Made by a program: the position numbers and the translations under genes. Shown here in pieces: positions 8,545 through 17,893 of a DNA stretch of 64,000 nt. Within the stretch, counting starts at the first letter, position 1, and the number at the start of each line of letters is the position of its first letter. This DNA comes from JACVCS01 sp038328575 (GTDB lineage Bacteria > Planctomycetota > Phycisphaerae > Phycisphaerales > UBA1924), in the NCBI GenBank assembly GCA_038328575.1, contig JBBQMD010000007.1, forward strand, positions 7,198 through 71,197, read 5' to 3'. The notes under the pieces were generated by a model that had not been told where the DNA came from, did not search any database, and was given only the letters and a program-made list of their open reading frames with translations.

Positions 8545-9915
8545 TTACTTGCGCGCCGGCGTGGCGGGTTCGCGGGTGTCCGGCTTGGGGGATTCTTCGA
8601 CGATGTCGCCCGAGCGCAGCTCGCGCAGGGCGCGTTCGAGGACGCGGTCGGTGCCCGGGGCATCGGCAACGGGGCGGCGGCGCGAGCGGGGCTGCGACAC
8701 CTCGAAATCTGGCTGGAGCGGGTTGCCCTCGAGGCGGCGGCCCTTGAGCGAGACGTATTCGGAATGAGGGACTTTAAGGCGGTAGCCGCCCGGGAGGTCC
8801 TCGTAGGTGCTGACGAGCACGGCGCCGGCGGTGGGTGTGCCCACGAGGACGGCACCTTTGAGTTCGAAAAGGGTCTGGGCGACGATCTCGCTGGCGCTGG
8901 CGGAGGCGCCGTTAATGAGCACGGCGATCTGGCCGCGGTAGGGCGTGCGCTCGGCGCGGACGATGCGCATTTTGTCTTTCATCCACTCGGCGATGGCTTT
9001 GACGTCGGTGGGGTCGCCGCCTTCGGAGCGGACGTACGCGTCGACGGCGTCTTTGGAGACGCTGGTGCCGATGGGTTGTCCGGTGGGGAGGAAGAAGCCC
9101 AAGAAGTGGAGCATGTTGCGGACTTCGCCGCCGCCGTTGTCGCGCAGGTCGATGATCAGGCGTTTGCGCTTCATGGCGTCGCGAACGACCTTGGCGACGT
9201 TAGCGCGATCGTAATCGGAGTGGAAGGTGGGGATGCGAACGATGGCGACATCGCCAGCGTCGAAGGTGATGGATTCGGGGGTTCGGAAGTTGACCTTGCC
9301 GCGGGTGACGGGGATGGTGCGTTCTTCGCCTTCGGCAGTGCGAACGGTGACGTTGACAACGCTGCCACTGGGGCCGCGAAGGACGCGCGTGTCGTCGATT
9401 TCCTGGCCATCGGCGGCGATGATGATCTCACCGGACTTCAGGCCGGCGCGCTCGGCGGGAGAGCCTTTAAGGACGTCAAGGATGCGGCGCTCGCGCCCCA
9501 TCTCGGAGAAGCGGACGCCGATGCCGGTGAACTCCGAGCCGCGGCTGGCCTCGGCGGCGGCGGGCGAGAGCAGATCAAGGTGGCTGACGCCGAACTCGTT
9601 GAGAACGCGGTTGACGGTCGCAGTGAATGCAGGGACGGTCTTGGCCTCTTCAAGACGATTCTTGAAGCGGGCGACGTGGTCGGGCCACTTCTCAAAGTCG
9701 ACGCCAGAAGCGAAGGCCTCCTGGCGGACAAGCCGCTCGGCCTGATCCAGGAGCACACGCTTGTCTTCGGCGGAGATGGTCTGCGCGCCAGCGGCGTGGA
9801 GGAAGAGCGCGAGGCTGAGCAGGATACCCAAGGCGCGCGGGCCAAGGCTGCACAACAGCCAGTTCAGGCGGATGGGGCGAGCGGACCGCAAACACGTGGT
9901 AGAAGCCTGCGACAT
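8545..9915 (-). CDS. secreted PDZ-containing S41 family peptidase
   Basis: A 456-residue protein with a signal peptide (hydrophobic LGILLSLALFLHAAGAQT, about 29-46). A PDZ domain lies around 128-205 (GSPAERAGLKSGEIIIAADG). The S41 catalytic domain follows, with LIIDLRDNGGG (253-263) and the serine in the SASASE stretch (338-343). In C-terminal processing proteases a Lys follows in T-x-GK-G; here the aligned sequence is TAGAVLVS with Ala365 at that place, so it resembles the tricorn/IRBP-like branch rather than CtpA. It would act outside the cytoplasmic membrane. The ATG at 9915 was chosen because it places the signal peptide close to the N-terminus; an ATG at 10008 is possible. Confidence 0.85.
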   Translation of the reverse strand: MSQASTTCLRSARPIRLNWLLCSLGPRALGILLSLALFLHAAGAQTISAEDKRVLLDQAERLVRQEAFASGVDFEKWPDHVARFKNRLEEAKTVPAFTATVNRVLNEFGVSHLDLLSPAAAEASRGSEFTGIGVRFSEMGRERRILDVLKGSPAERAGLKSGEIIIAADGQEIDDTRVLRGPSGSVVNVTVRTAEGEERTIPVTRGKVNFRTPESITFDAGDVAIVRIPTFHSDYDRANVAKVVRDAMKRKRLIIDLRDNGGGEVRNMLHFLGFFLPTGQPIGTSVSKDAVDAYVRSEGGDPTDVKAIAEWMKDKMRIVRAERTPYRGQIAVLINGASASASEIVAQTLFELKGAVLVGTPTAGAVLVSTYEDLPGGYRLKVPHSEYVSLKGRRLEGNPLQPDFEVSQPRSRRRPVADAPGTDRVLERALRELRSGDIVEESPKPDTREPATPARK

Positions 9916-10181
9916 GAGGGTTGTCGGGACGGGAAGGCCGGTCGAAATCGCTGATCGAGGGGTCGTCTTCACCCGCGCTCCCTTCGGCACACACCGCCAC
10001 TTTGCCATGGACGTTTATACTTTGTCAACGGGCGATTGGTTGTGCCATTGCTCTGTGATTGATGAAGTTCGGCGGTCGTTGCGGCGTGGATTCGGGGAAG
10101 CGGTCGGGTTGAGGGCTGCCCGGTGTAAGGGCTTGATTCCGGGCACGGGCGCGGGGGAGGGGCGGGCGGTACCATCCGGCC

Positions 10182-11240
10182 ATGAATGTCCTGGTCACCG
10201 GCGGTGCGGGATACATCGGCTCGCACGCGGCTTTGGCCCTGCTTCGCGCGGGACATAACGTGCTGATCGTGGACGATCTGTCGCGCGGGCGGATGGGGGC
10301 GGTGCAGGCCATCAGGGCGGCTCTCGGACCTTCCGGTGCCGAAAGGCTGACGTTTCTTAGGGCGGATATCGCGGACACTGAGGCTTTGACGCGAGCCATG
10401 GCCGAGCACGAGACGGACAGCGTCTTGCACTTCGCGGCCCTTGCCTACGTCGGCGAGAGCGTTTTGGAGCCGCTGAAGTACTACCGCACGAACGTGGGCG
10501 GGTCGATTTCGCTGATCACGGCCGCGGTGAGCGTGGGCGTGCGGCGGTTCATTTTTTCGTCAACGACCGCGACGTATGGCGAGCCTTTGATCGGACAGGT
10601 GCCGATTCGCGAGTCGCACCCGCAGAGCCCGATCAATCCGTACGGCGCGAGCAAGCTCGCGGTCGAGCGGATTCTGCGCGATGTCAGCGAGAGCCAGCGC
10701 CGCACGGGGCACGAGCCGCCGATGGCGTTTGCCTGCCTGCGATACTTCAACGTCGCGGGGTGTGACCGCACGGGCACACTGGGCGAGGATCACACACCCG
10801 AGACGCACTTGATTCCGCTGGCGATTGGCTGCATCCTGAAGACGCAGCCCTCAATCGACCACACGCTCAAGATCTTTGGACGCGACTACCCGACGCCTGA
10901 CGGCACCTGCATCCGCGATTACATTCACGTTGATGACCTCGTGAACGCTCACCTGCGCGTGCTCACGGCGCTAGAGCCGGGCGATCAGCGGATTTACAAC
11001 CTTGGGCTTGGGCGCGGCGTGAGCGTTGAGGAAATCCTGGGCGCGATCCGTCGCGTGACGGGGGAGAGCGTGCGGACTGTTGACGGCCCTCGCCGGCCGG
11101 GCGACCCCGCGCTGCTGTTTGCCGACCCAACAAAGATCAAACATGAGCTCGGGTGGGTCGCGCAGGTGCAGTCGCTGGAAGACATCATCGCGTCGGCGTG
11201 GGCGTGGATGCGGCGGAACCCGGGCGGGTATGGCGAGTAG
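10182..11240 (+). CDS. galE: UDP-glucose 4-epimerase
   Basis: A 352-residue extended short-chain dehydrogenase that interconverts UDP-glucose and UDP-galactose with bound NAD. The N-terminal nucleotide motif is TGGAGYIG (6-13). The catalytic Thr/Ser region is SSTTATYG (126-133), and the Tyr-x3-Lys pair is Tyr154 and Lys158 (YGASK). Motifs typical of GalE follow: RYFNVAGCDRTG, ETHLIP, YPTPDGTCIRDYIHV and the C-terminal GYG. The length is that of the family. It stands alone between the S41 peptidase (divergent) and a PDZ protein, and could supply sugar nucleotides to the polysaccharide locus at 31-41 kb. Confidence 0.96.
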   Translation: MNVLVTGGAGYIGSHAALALLRAGHNVLIVDDLSRGRMGAVQAIRAALGPSGAERLTFLRADIADTEALTRAMAEHETDSVLHFAALAYVGESVLEPLKYYRTNVGGSISLITAAVSVGVRRFIFSSTTATYGEPLIGQVPIRESHPQSPINPYGASKLAVERILRDVSESQRRTGHEPPMAFACLRYFNVAGCDRTGTLGEDHTPETHLIPLAIGCILKTQPSIDHTLKIFGRDYPTPDGTCIRDYIHVDDLVNAHLRVLTALEPGDQRIYNLGLGRGVSVEEILGAIRRVTGESVRTVDGPRRPGDPALLFADPTKIKHELGWVAQVQSLEDIIASAWAWMRRNPGGYGE

Positions 11241-11328
11241 GCTGGTGTAGCGCGTATTTGGGGAACGGGTGGAGTACGCCGCCGGGGGGCGTGGTACCGG
11301 TATACTTCGGTGTCGACATCGACGATCT

Positions 11329-12741
11329 ATGCGATGTTTCCGAGTCAACGCGGCTGAGATTTGTAACGCCGCCAGCGTGTTCGCGGCGGCGGCGGTGGCG
11401 TTTGGGATGACGTTGCCGGTGCGCGGGGAGTTGCCGCTGCGGGTGCAGGGTGGGCTGTCGCCGGTGCTGATGCCGGCGGAGGCGTGGGAGAAGACGGGCG
11501 CGGCGGCACGCGAGTTGTCACTGGTGGTGGCGGATTTGGGGAGCGTGGAGTACGCGACGCGGGATCGGGCTTCGACGGAGCTTTTGAGCCGCGGGGATGT
11601 GACGCTGGAGTCGCTCGGGCTCTTGATGAGGCAGCCGGGGCTGTCGATGGAGGCGAAGTCGCGTTTGCTGGGGGCGGCAAAGGAGATCTTTCTGCGGATG
11701 CCGCGCGGCGCGTTGGGTGTGCAGTTTGGGATGGGGCAGTTGGTTGGCGGGCGGGTGAGCTCGGGGCTGACGATCTCGCGATTGATTCCGGGTTTTCCGA
11801 GTTCCAAGACGCTGCGCGTGGGCGATGAGATTGTCGCGGTGAACTCGATCCAGGTGCAAACCACATCGACATTCAACCCGGACATAACGGCGCTGCGGCC
11901 GCACGTGATCGCACGCGACCCGGGCGCGGTGGTGCGGGTGACGGTCCGGCGGCCCAAGGGGGAGGCACCGGCGAACGGGTGGATGCCAGCGGGTTTCGAG
12001 AGCGAGACGGTGACGGTGGATGTCGAGCTGGGGGCGTTTGACAACTTGCAGCGGAACAACCCGCAGTTCGGGGACTTTTTGTCGGCGAGTCAACTGGCGC
12101 TGGCGTGGACGATCCGCCAGACGGACTTGCTGGGGCAAATGCCGGTGGCGGGAGAAAATCTGGCGATCTTGCAGCTCAGCAAGGACGTCGGGTTTTCGGT
12201 AAACCAGGCGCCGCGCGTGGCGTTGGGTGGCGAGGCGAACGAGGGGCGGCCGTCGGAGCGTGATCCGCGTCAGAATCTAGCGCGCGACGGCGGCAACATG
12301 CGCGGGTTTGGGAACCTGAGGCAGGGCGGTGGGATGGCCGTCGGGCAGGGGTTCGCGGGGATGCAGGGCAATGGGCAGGGGCGCTGGCAGATTCAGGTGA
12401 TCGATCCCGCGCTGGGGCCGGGGATCGCACCATTGCCGATTCCAGATCTAAAGTTGGACTTGGGCAACGCGGATCCGGCGCGTCAGATTCTGCCGGAGCG
12501 GGCGGTACGCCGGACGGTTCGCGAGCAGATCGTGTCGCTCACTGTGGCTCGCGAGGCGCAGCTAGCGCTGGTTCGCGAGCTGAAGCGCGCGATCGGCGAG
12601 CTCGGCGAAGAGCCGGACCCAGACGCACTGCTGAAGCAGTTGACGGTGCAGATTAGCGAGATCAGCCAGAAGGTGGGCCAGATCGATCAGGAGCTGAAGC
12701 GCCTGAGGTTTGAAGCGGGCGACGATGCCAAGGCCCCGTAA
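11329..12741 (+). CDS. secreted PDZ-domain protein of unknown function
   Basis: A 470-residue protein starting at the ATG at 11329. A hydrophobic stretch (AASVFAAAAVAFGMTLPVRG, about 14-33) looks like a signal peptide. A helical region (50-120) is followed by a PDZ-like fold around 128-205, with LGVQFGMGQLVGG, RLIPGFPSSKTLRVGDEIVAVNS and a long basic loop. A Gly/Met/Gln-rich low-complexity linker lies at about 315-365. The end (about 400-465) is a heptad-like coiled coil (REAQLALVRELKRAIGEL ... KVGQIDQELKRLRF). No catalytic domain is seen, so a periplasmic adaptor or scaffold is more likely than a protease. A TATACT element at 11301-11306 could be a -10 box. Confidence 0.75.
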   Translation: MRCFRVNAAEICNAASVFAAAAVAFGMTLPVRGELPLRVQGGLSPVLMPAEAWEKTGAAARELSLVVADLGSVEYATRDRASTELLSRGDVTLESLGLLMRQPGLSMEAKSRLLGAAKEIFLRMPRGALGVQFGMGQLVGGRVSSGLTISRLIPGFPSSKTLRVGDEIVAVNSIQVQTTSTFNPDITALRPHVIARDPGAVVRVTVRRPKGEAPANGWMPAGFESETVTVDVELGAFDNLQRNNPQFGDFLSASQLALAWTIRQTDLLGQMPVAGENLAILQLSKDVGFSVNQAPRVALGGEANEGRPSERDPRQNLARDGGNMRGFGNLRQGGGMAVGQGFAGMQGNGQGRWQIQVIDPALGPGIAPLPIPDLKLDLGNADPARQILPERAVRRTVREQIVSLTVAREAQLALVRELKRAIGELGEEPDPDALLKQLTVQISEISQKVGQIDQELKRLRFEAGDDAKAP

Positions 12742-12902
12742 CAAGTTAGAAGTTTCTAGCAGATGCTGGGCCGGGATTTCGCGGTGCCATGGCGAGCCGC
12801 TACAGCTGGATTAAGCGATCCGGAAGGTGTGGACGGTTCCCTAGCTGGGTGGATATGCCTACCAAACCTGGTCAGTGGTGATTTCAACCGCAATAGGGTG
12901 CG

Positions 12903-15329
12903 ATGGTCCAGTCCATGAACGCGGCTTCATACGCGTTCGAAGGACCTTCGCTCATGTGTTTTCGAACTCGAAATGTGTTTGCGCTCCCGCTCGCGGCGGT
13001 GGCTTCGTCGATCAGCGTGCTGGTGGCGTGGCTGTGGTCGATGCAAACGATGTGGGCGACGCTGATCGCGATGTCGGTGGGGAGTCTGATGTTCGTGGTG
13101 CTGGCGTTGAAGGGGCGGTTTGACGGAGCGAAGAACAAGCGGCAGCCCGAGCCGCCGCTGGCGAGCGCCGCGGGCGTGCGCCTGCCGCTGGGCGTTGATG
13201 TGGATCGACTCAAGGCGCTGCAGGAGGCGCTGGCGGAGCAGAACACGCGGATGCACATCGCGGTGCGGGCGGCGGGCGCGGGGGTGTGGGATTGGGACCT
13301 GATCAGCGAACAGATCCAGTGGAGCGATATAGCGCTTGAGATCTTTGGGATCGAGCCGGGCGTCGCGGTGACGCCGGACCTTTGGCGCTCGCGTGTGTTT
13401 GAGGACGATCTGCCGCTGGCTGATACGCTGATGCAGGAAGCTATCGAGTCGGGCTCGCAGTTTGACGTGAGCTTCCGGATCCGGCGCGAATGGGAGCTGC
13501 GCTGGGTGCAAGTACACGCGACGGTGATGCGCGACACGGCGGGCCAAGCGGTGCGGGTGGTTGGCGTGTACATCGACATCACCTCGCGGGTGACGGCGGA
13601 CGACCACCGGCGCGAGATCGCGCGTCGCTTGCAGAAGGTGGCCCAGCATCTGCCCGGATTCGTGTTCCAGTTCCGGGTCGGTCCGGACGGCGTGTCGTCG
13701 TTTCCCTATGCCAGCGCGGGCATTCAAGAGGTGTATGGATGCACGCCGGCGCAGGCGGCGATGGACGCCTCGCTGATCTTCGAGATCATGCACCCCAGCG
13801 ACCTGGCGAAGCTGCACTCATCGATCCGCGAGTCGGCGGCGACGCTGAGCCATTGGAAGCTGGAGTACCGCGTCAAGCGTGCGGGCGGCGGCTATCGGTG
13901 GCTGATGGGCAGCTCGGTGCCCGAGCGCGAGGCCAACGGCGGCACGCTGTGGCACGGGTTCATCACGGATATCACTGAGTCGCGTCAGCGTATGGAGGAG
14001 CTTGCGCACGCTCGCGAGGCGGCGGACGCTGCGAGCAAGGCCAAGAGCGAGTTCCTGGCGAACATGTCGCACGAACTTCGCACGCCGATGACCGCGATCC
14101 TGGGGTTTGTGGAACTGCTGGATGAGTCGGGCACCAACGCCGCGACGCGCTCGGACTATGTACACACGATCAAGCGGAACAGCGAGCACCTGATCACGAT
14201 CATCAATGACATCCTGGATCTGTCGAAGATCGAGGCGGGGAAGATGGCGCTCGAGCCAGCGAACGTAGACCCGGTAAAGGTGACTGCGGACGTGTGCGCG
14301 ATCATGGGCTTCCGGGCGAGGAGCAAGAAGATTGAACTGACGCTGGATCATGACCGCCCGCTGCCGCGAACGATCCGGACGGACGGGCTGCGGCTGCGGC
14401 AAATCCTGATCAACCTGATCGGCAACGCGGTGAAGTTCACCGATGCGGGCGCGGTGGGGGTTCGGATTCGCTTCGATCAGGCCGAGCAGGGTTTGAACAC
14501 GCTGGTGATCTCTGTGCAGGACACGGGGATCGGTATCGAGAGCCACGTGTTGCCCACGCTTTTCACTGCGTTTCAGCAGGCCGACAGCTCGACGACGCGG
14601 CGATTTGGCGGAACGGGCCTGGGGCTTCAGATCAGCAAGCGGCTGGCGGAGATGCTGGGGGGCAATATTCGTGTGACATCAGCGCTTGGTCAGGGGAGCG
14701 AGTTCTGCGTTTCGCTGCCGCTGACCGAGCTTGAGTGCTCGAACGTGGTACAGCGGTTGCCGGGGCGGCCGGATTTGCAGTGGCCCGCGCCGCCTCTGAA
14801 GGCGATCGCGACGGTTGTGCGGGTGGGCGACGGCGTTGGAGCGTCAGTGGAGGGCAACGGGCTAGCGCGCGAGCTGGCGCTCTCGGGTCAGCGAGTGCTG
14901 CTGGCTGAGGACGGGCTGGATAATCAGCGGCTGATCTCGTTTCACTTGCGCAAGGCCGGGGCGGAGGTACACATCGTGGCCACCGGGCTGGCGGCGCTCG
15001 AGTCGCTGGAGAAGACGGGCACGCCGCAGACGCCGGGGTTTCATCTGGTGGTGATGGACATGCAGATGCCGGAGCTGGATGGCTATGGCGCGACGCGCCA
15101 GCTGCGGCGCGATCAGTGGCGCGTCCCGGTGATTGCGCTGACTGCGCACGCGATGCAAGGCGATCGCGAGAAGTGCCTCGCGGCGGGGTGTGATGATTAC
15201 ACGACGAAGCCGATCGATCGCGCGGCGCTGGTTGCGCTTTGTGCCAGTGTGATTGAGATGCACGCTCGGGCCATCTCGCCCGGCGCACCGGGAGTTGAGG
15301 GCGCGGGGCCAGTGCTTCGGGCAGCCTGA
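12903..15329 (+). CDS. hybrid sensor histidine kinase/response regulator with two PAS domains
   Basis: An 808-residue hybrid kinase. Two membrane helices (about 25-46 and 50-69) are followed by a first PAS/PAC unit (about 112-230, with WDWDLISEQIQWSD) and a second one (about 245-362). The dimerisation/phosphoacceptor motif KSEFLANMSHELRTPMTAIL carries His390. The HATPase_c domain shows N, G1, F and G2 boxes (NLIGNAVKFTD, DTGIGI, FQQADSSTTRRFGGTGLGL). The C-terminal receiver has LLAEDGLDNQ, the phosphoaccepting Asp in VVMDMQMPELDGYG, ALTAHA and the conserved Lys in TTKPID. There is no output domain or adjacent regulator, so phosphotransfer to a distant partner is inferred. Confidence 0.93.
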   Translation: MVQSMNAASYAFEGPSLMCFRTRNVFALPLAAVASSISVLVAWLWSMQTMWATLIAMSVGSLMFVVLALKGRFDGAKNKRQPEPPLASAAGVRLPLGVDVDRLKALQEALAEQNTRMHIAVRAAGAGVWDWDLISEQIQWSDIALEIFGIEPGVAVTPDLWRSRVFEDDLPLADTLMQEAIESGSQFDVSFRIRREWELRWVQVHATVMRDTAGQAVRVVGVYIDITSRVTADDHRREIARRLQKVAQHLPGFVFQFRVGPDGVSSFPYASAGIQEVYGCTPAQAAMDASLIFEIMHPSDLAKLHSSIRESAATLSHWKLEYRVKRAGGGYRWLMGSSVPEREANGGTLWHGFITDITESRQRMEELAHAREAADAASKAKSEFLANMSHELRTPMTAILGFVELLDESGTNAATRSDYVHTIKRNSEHLITIINDILDLSKIEAGKMALEPANVDPVKVTADVCAIMGFRARSKKIELTLDHDRPLPRTIRTDGLRLRQILINLIGNAVKFTDAGAVGVRIRFDQAEQGLNTLVISVQDTGIGIESHVLPTLFTAFQQADSSTTRRFGGTGLGLQISKRLAEMLGGNIRVTSALGQGSEFCVSLPLTELECSNVVQRLPGRPDLQWPAPPLKAIATVVRVGDGVGASVEGNGLARELALSGQRVLLAEDGLDNQRLISFHLRKAGAEVHIVATGLAALESLEKTGTPQTPGFHLVVMDMQMPELDGYGATRQLRRDQWRVPVIALTAHAMQGDREKCLAAGCDDYTTKPIDRAALVALCASVIEMHARAISPGAPGVEGAGPVLRAA

Positions 15330-15480
15330 GCGAGCCGGCGGGGCGGTCGGAACACATACGGTCTTTGGGCGGACGCGCGGCGTCGGGGGGCAGCAAATCG
15401 CGCAGAACTTTTGGTTGTGGACGTCGCACTCACAGCGTCCGGTGCCCGATACTGTTTTGCCAGCGCCGGTGCGCTGTCCT

Positions 15481-16413
15481 ATGCGATTGAGCTCTAAACA
15501 TCTTGGTGGCGTGGCTTTGGCGATCGCCCTTGCCGGTGGGTCGCCGTGGGCGTTTGCGGCCGGGAGCGAGGATCCGCCGGCGCCCAGCGCGCCGACCATG
15601 CCGGCCGCGGCAAAGCCGGAGGCGGACGGGCCGGGAGTTGGCGCGGGCGTGATGGCAGAGACCGGAGACGAGCGAGCGGTTGCGCCGAAGCAGGCTCGGC
15701 GCGCGGCCGCGCCGGGAGCGATCATCCCGGCGGCGGCGGGTATCTCGACTCGGGCGCGTACGGTGACACCGGTAAGTTCGCAGACGCACCTGCGGATTTC
15801 TGATCTGCGACGCGTGAAGCCGGGCACGGGTGACGTTTCGCCCCTGGACGCAAAGCTGGACGTGCGCGACAACGATCTGCGGATTCCGAACAACTTTGGC
15901 GGGGTGTATCAGATACCCGCAGACGCTCCAACGCCGTACGCCGGCTGGTTCGTGCGCATCTCGGGTGGGGTGTGGGCGGTGTTCCCGCAGTCGACGTATC
16001 GGCGGACAAAGAAGGGCGTGACGGAGACGGTGCCGCCGGGCACAAAGTATTTCGTGGGGGGAGTGCCGATCGATGCGATGCGCGCGGCGGTGTTGGGCGG
16101 TGGTGGTGGTGGAGGGGGCTCGGAGCGGCTCGACGCGCGCGAGGACAACGCGCTGCAGAGCGTGCCGGTGGATGGCAGCCTGCCGATCATGACGCGCGCG
16201 GATTCGATGAGCTTTGTCGATGCCGTGGGCGGGGGGAGGGACGTGAACACGGTGATTGTCAGCGCGGGTGACCTTGAATCGTCCCGCCTTGCGTGGAGCC
16301 AGGGGACCGAGCGCTGGATCAGCGACACGGGCTATCGGTCGCGCCGGCTGGGCGAACTGCTGGGCAGGGCCGGGCGGGCGCCCGGGTTCTCGGGCGACGC
16401 GAAGCCGGAGTGA
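15481..16413 (+). CDS. secreted protein of unknown function
   Basis: A 310-residue protein with a signal peptide (MRLSSKHLGGVALAIALAGG ... AFAAG, about 1-25). A Pro/Ala-rich low-complexity segment covers about 27-90. The centre (about 100-200) is a compact domain with GWFVRISGGVWAVFPQSTY and PPGTKYFVGG, likely beta-rich. A run of eight glycines follows. The C-terminal part has no recognised motif. It probably sits in the cell envelope. The ATG at 15481 is chosen because it directly starts the signal peptide; the frame is open upstream and overlaps the histidine kinase. Function unknown. Confidence 0.7.
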   Translation: MRLSSKHLGGVALAIALAGGSPWAFAAGSEDPPAPSAPTMPAAAKPEADGPGVGAGVMAETGDERAVAPKQARRAAAPGAIIPAAAGISTRARTVTPVSSQTHLRISDLRRVKPGTGDVSPLDAKLDVRDNDLRIPNNFGGVYQIPADAPTPYAGWFVRISGGVWAVFPQSTYRRTKKGVTETVPPGTKYFVGGVPIDAMRAAVLGGGGGGGGSERLDAREDNALQSVPVDGSLPIMTRADSMSFVDAVGGGRDVNTVIVSAGDLESSRLAWSQGTERWISDTGYRSRRLGELLGRAGRAPGFSGDAKPE

Positions 16414-16582
16414 GCGGGGCGCGGGAGCGCGGATCAACTCGTAGACATGGTGCGTCGATGGACGGTGGACCGCTCTGGCAGGGCGGTCAGGGGCCGTCAT
16501 CTTGCGACAGCATGCTTCAAAGGTCGTGCGCGATTCGAGCGGTTTGAGTGCGTCGGGCGCTGGCGCGCCGGAGGCGAAGGGA

Positions 16583-17893
16583 GTGGGGTTGCTGGTCGCG
16601 GTGTGCGCGTCATTGCGCGAGCACACGACTCGGGCGTGGTGGGGGGAACTGGCGAGTCATTGGCCATTGTGTAATCAAGCACCTGGGCGTGTGAACGCGT
16701 GCTCGATTGATGACGTGGTGGAGCGGGCCGGCGCGCCGCAAGACCTGCGCGACGCGGGCGCGGTGTTGATCGTGGCCTCGGCGAGCACGGCGCGGGCGAC
16801 GCTCTTGCGGTGTGTGAACGCGGTGCGCGAGGCCGGGCGGCCGGGCGTGGTGGTGCTCGCGACGAGCGACGCGGCGCTGATTGAGCGGCTGGGGGGCGCG
16901 GCGAACGCGCGAGGTGCGCACGGCGCGGGGCACGCGGGGATCATCGTGCTGGTGGGACGGCCGGATGTTCACGCGGTGTGCGGTGTGCTGGCGGGGATGT
17001 GCTCGCTGGCGGAGCCGTTGCGAAGGCTGGAGCAGGAAGTCGAACTGGCGACCGCGACGCAGCAGAGCGCGCGCCGGTGGATCCGGCGGGTGGATGACGA
17101 GCTGCACTTGGCGGCGAAGATGCAGCGGGAGTTGCTGCCTGCGCAGATGCCGTCGCTGGGGTGCTTTACGTCGGCGGCGTTGTTCAAGCCGCTGTGGCAC
17201 GTGTCGGGTGACGTGTATCGCGCGTGGCGGCTGGACGAGACGCACATGGGATTCATGATCGCCGACGCGATGGGGCATGGCGTGCGGGCGGCGATGGCGA
17301 CGATGATCCTGGCGCATGAGCTGGTGCTCAAGGACACCAGCGCGCACGGGTATCGTTTGATCCCGCCGAGCGAGGCCCTGGCGAGACTGAATGAGCAGAT
17401 GATCTCGCACCCATCGGAGGCGATGCGGTTCGCGTCGGCGTTGTGCGGGATTGCGGATTGCGCGACTGGCGAGGTGCATCTGGCCGCGGCCGGGCACCCG
17501 CACCCGCTGCTGGCCTCGCCGGATGGGAGCGTGGTGAAGTTTGAGCTCGACGGGCCGGTGCTGGGCGTGTTTGACGGGGCGGAGTTTGCGCAGAGCACGA
17601 TCCGGCTGACGCCCGGGCAGATGCTGGTGATGTACACCGATGGAGCGGAGGATGCGCTGCCGACGCCGCCGCGCAATGTCGAGGGGGGCGGGCGCGTGCA
17701 TGTCGACAAGTGTGATCTGATGTGCCACGCGCTTGCGCAGTGTCTGCGAGACCACGCGAGCGTCTCGACGCACGAGCGGTTGCTGGCGTTCGGCGCAATG
17801 CTGGACTCGCTGGCGGGCTCACTGCACCGCGCCGATGACGTGACTCTGCTGGCGCTGCAGCGTCGCCCGACGGGCGACGGCGGTGGGGCTTAG
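16583..17893 (+). CDS. PP2C-type phosphatase with RsbU-like domain and N-terminal receiver-like region
   Basis: A second SpoIIE/RsbU-family phosphatase in the window. The N-terminal ~160 residues alternate hydrophobic strands and helices (LLVAVCASL, GAVLIVASAS, GVVVLATSD, GIIVLVGRP) and look like a receiver-type fold without an obvious phosphoacceptor. A linker helix (DELHLAAKMQRELLPAQMP) leads into the phosphatase domain. The GGDFYD motif is altered to SGDVYRAW, while IADAMGHGVRAAM, AAAGHPHPLL, VMYTDGAEDAL and RADDVTLLAL are present. The GTG at 16583 has GGAGG in front; a TTG at 16502 is also open. The stop overlaps that of trmD by four bases, tail to tail. Confidence 0.85.
   Translation: MGLLVAVCASLREHTTRAWWGELASHWPLCNQAPGRVNACSIDDVVERAGAPQDLRDAGAVLIVASASTARATLLRCVNAVREAGRPGVVVLATSDAALIERLGGAANARGAHGAGHAGIIVLVGRPDVHAVCGVLAGMCSLAEPLRRLEQEVELATATQQSARRWIRRVDDELHLAAKMQRELLPAQMPSLGCFTSAALFKPLWHVSGDVYRAWRLDETHMGFMIADAMGHGVRAAMATMILAHELVLKDTSAHGYRLIPPSEALARLNEQMISHPSEAMRFASALCGIADCATGEVHLAAAGHPHPLLASPDGSVVKFELDGPVLGVFDGAEFAQSTIRLTPGQMLVMYTDGAEDALPTPPRNVEGGGRVHVDKCDLMCHALAQCLRDHASVSTHERLLAFGAMLDSLAGSLHRADDVTLLALQRRPTGDGGGA

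Noticed and set aside
8416..9954. 512-residue frame opposite the S41 peptidase
   Set aside because: Asp/Gly/Ala-rich shadow without motif.
10009..10032. TTGACA near 10030 on the minus strand as a -35 box for the S41 gene
   Set aside because: No -10 element lies 16-18 bases downstream.
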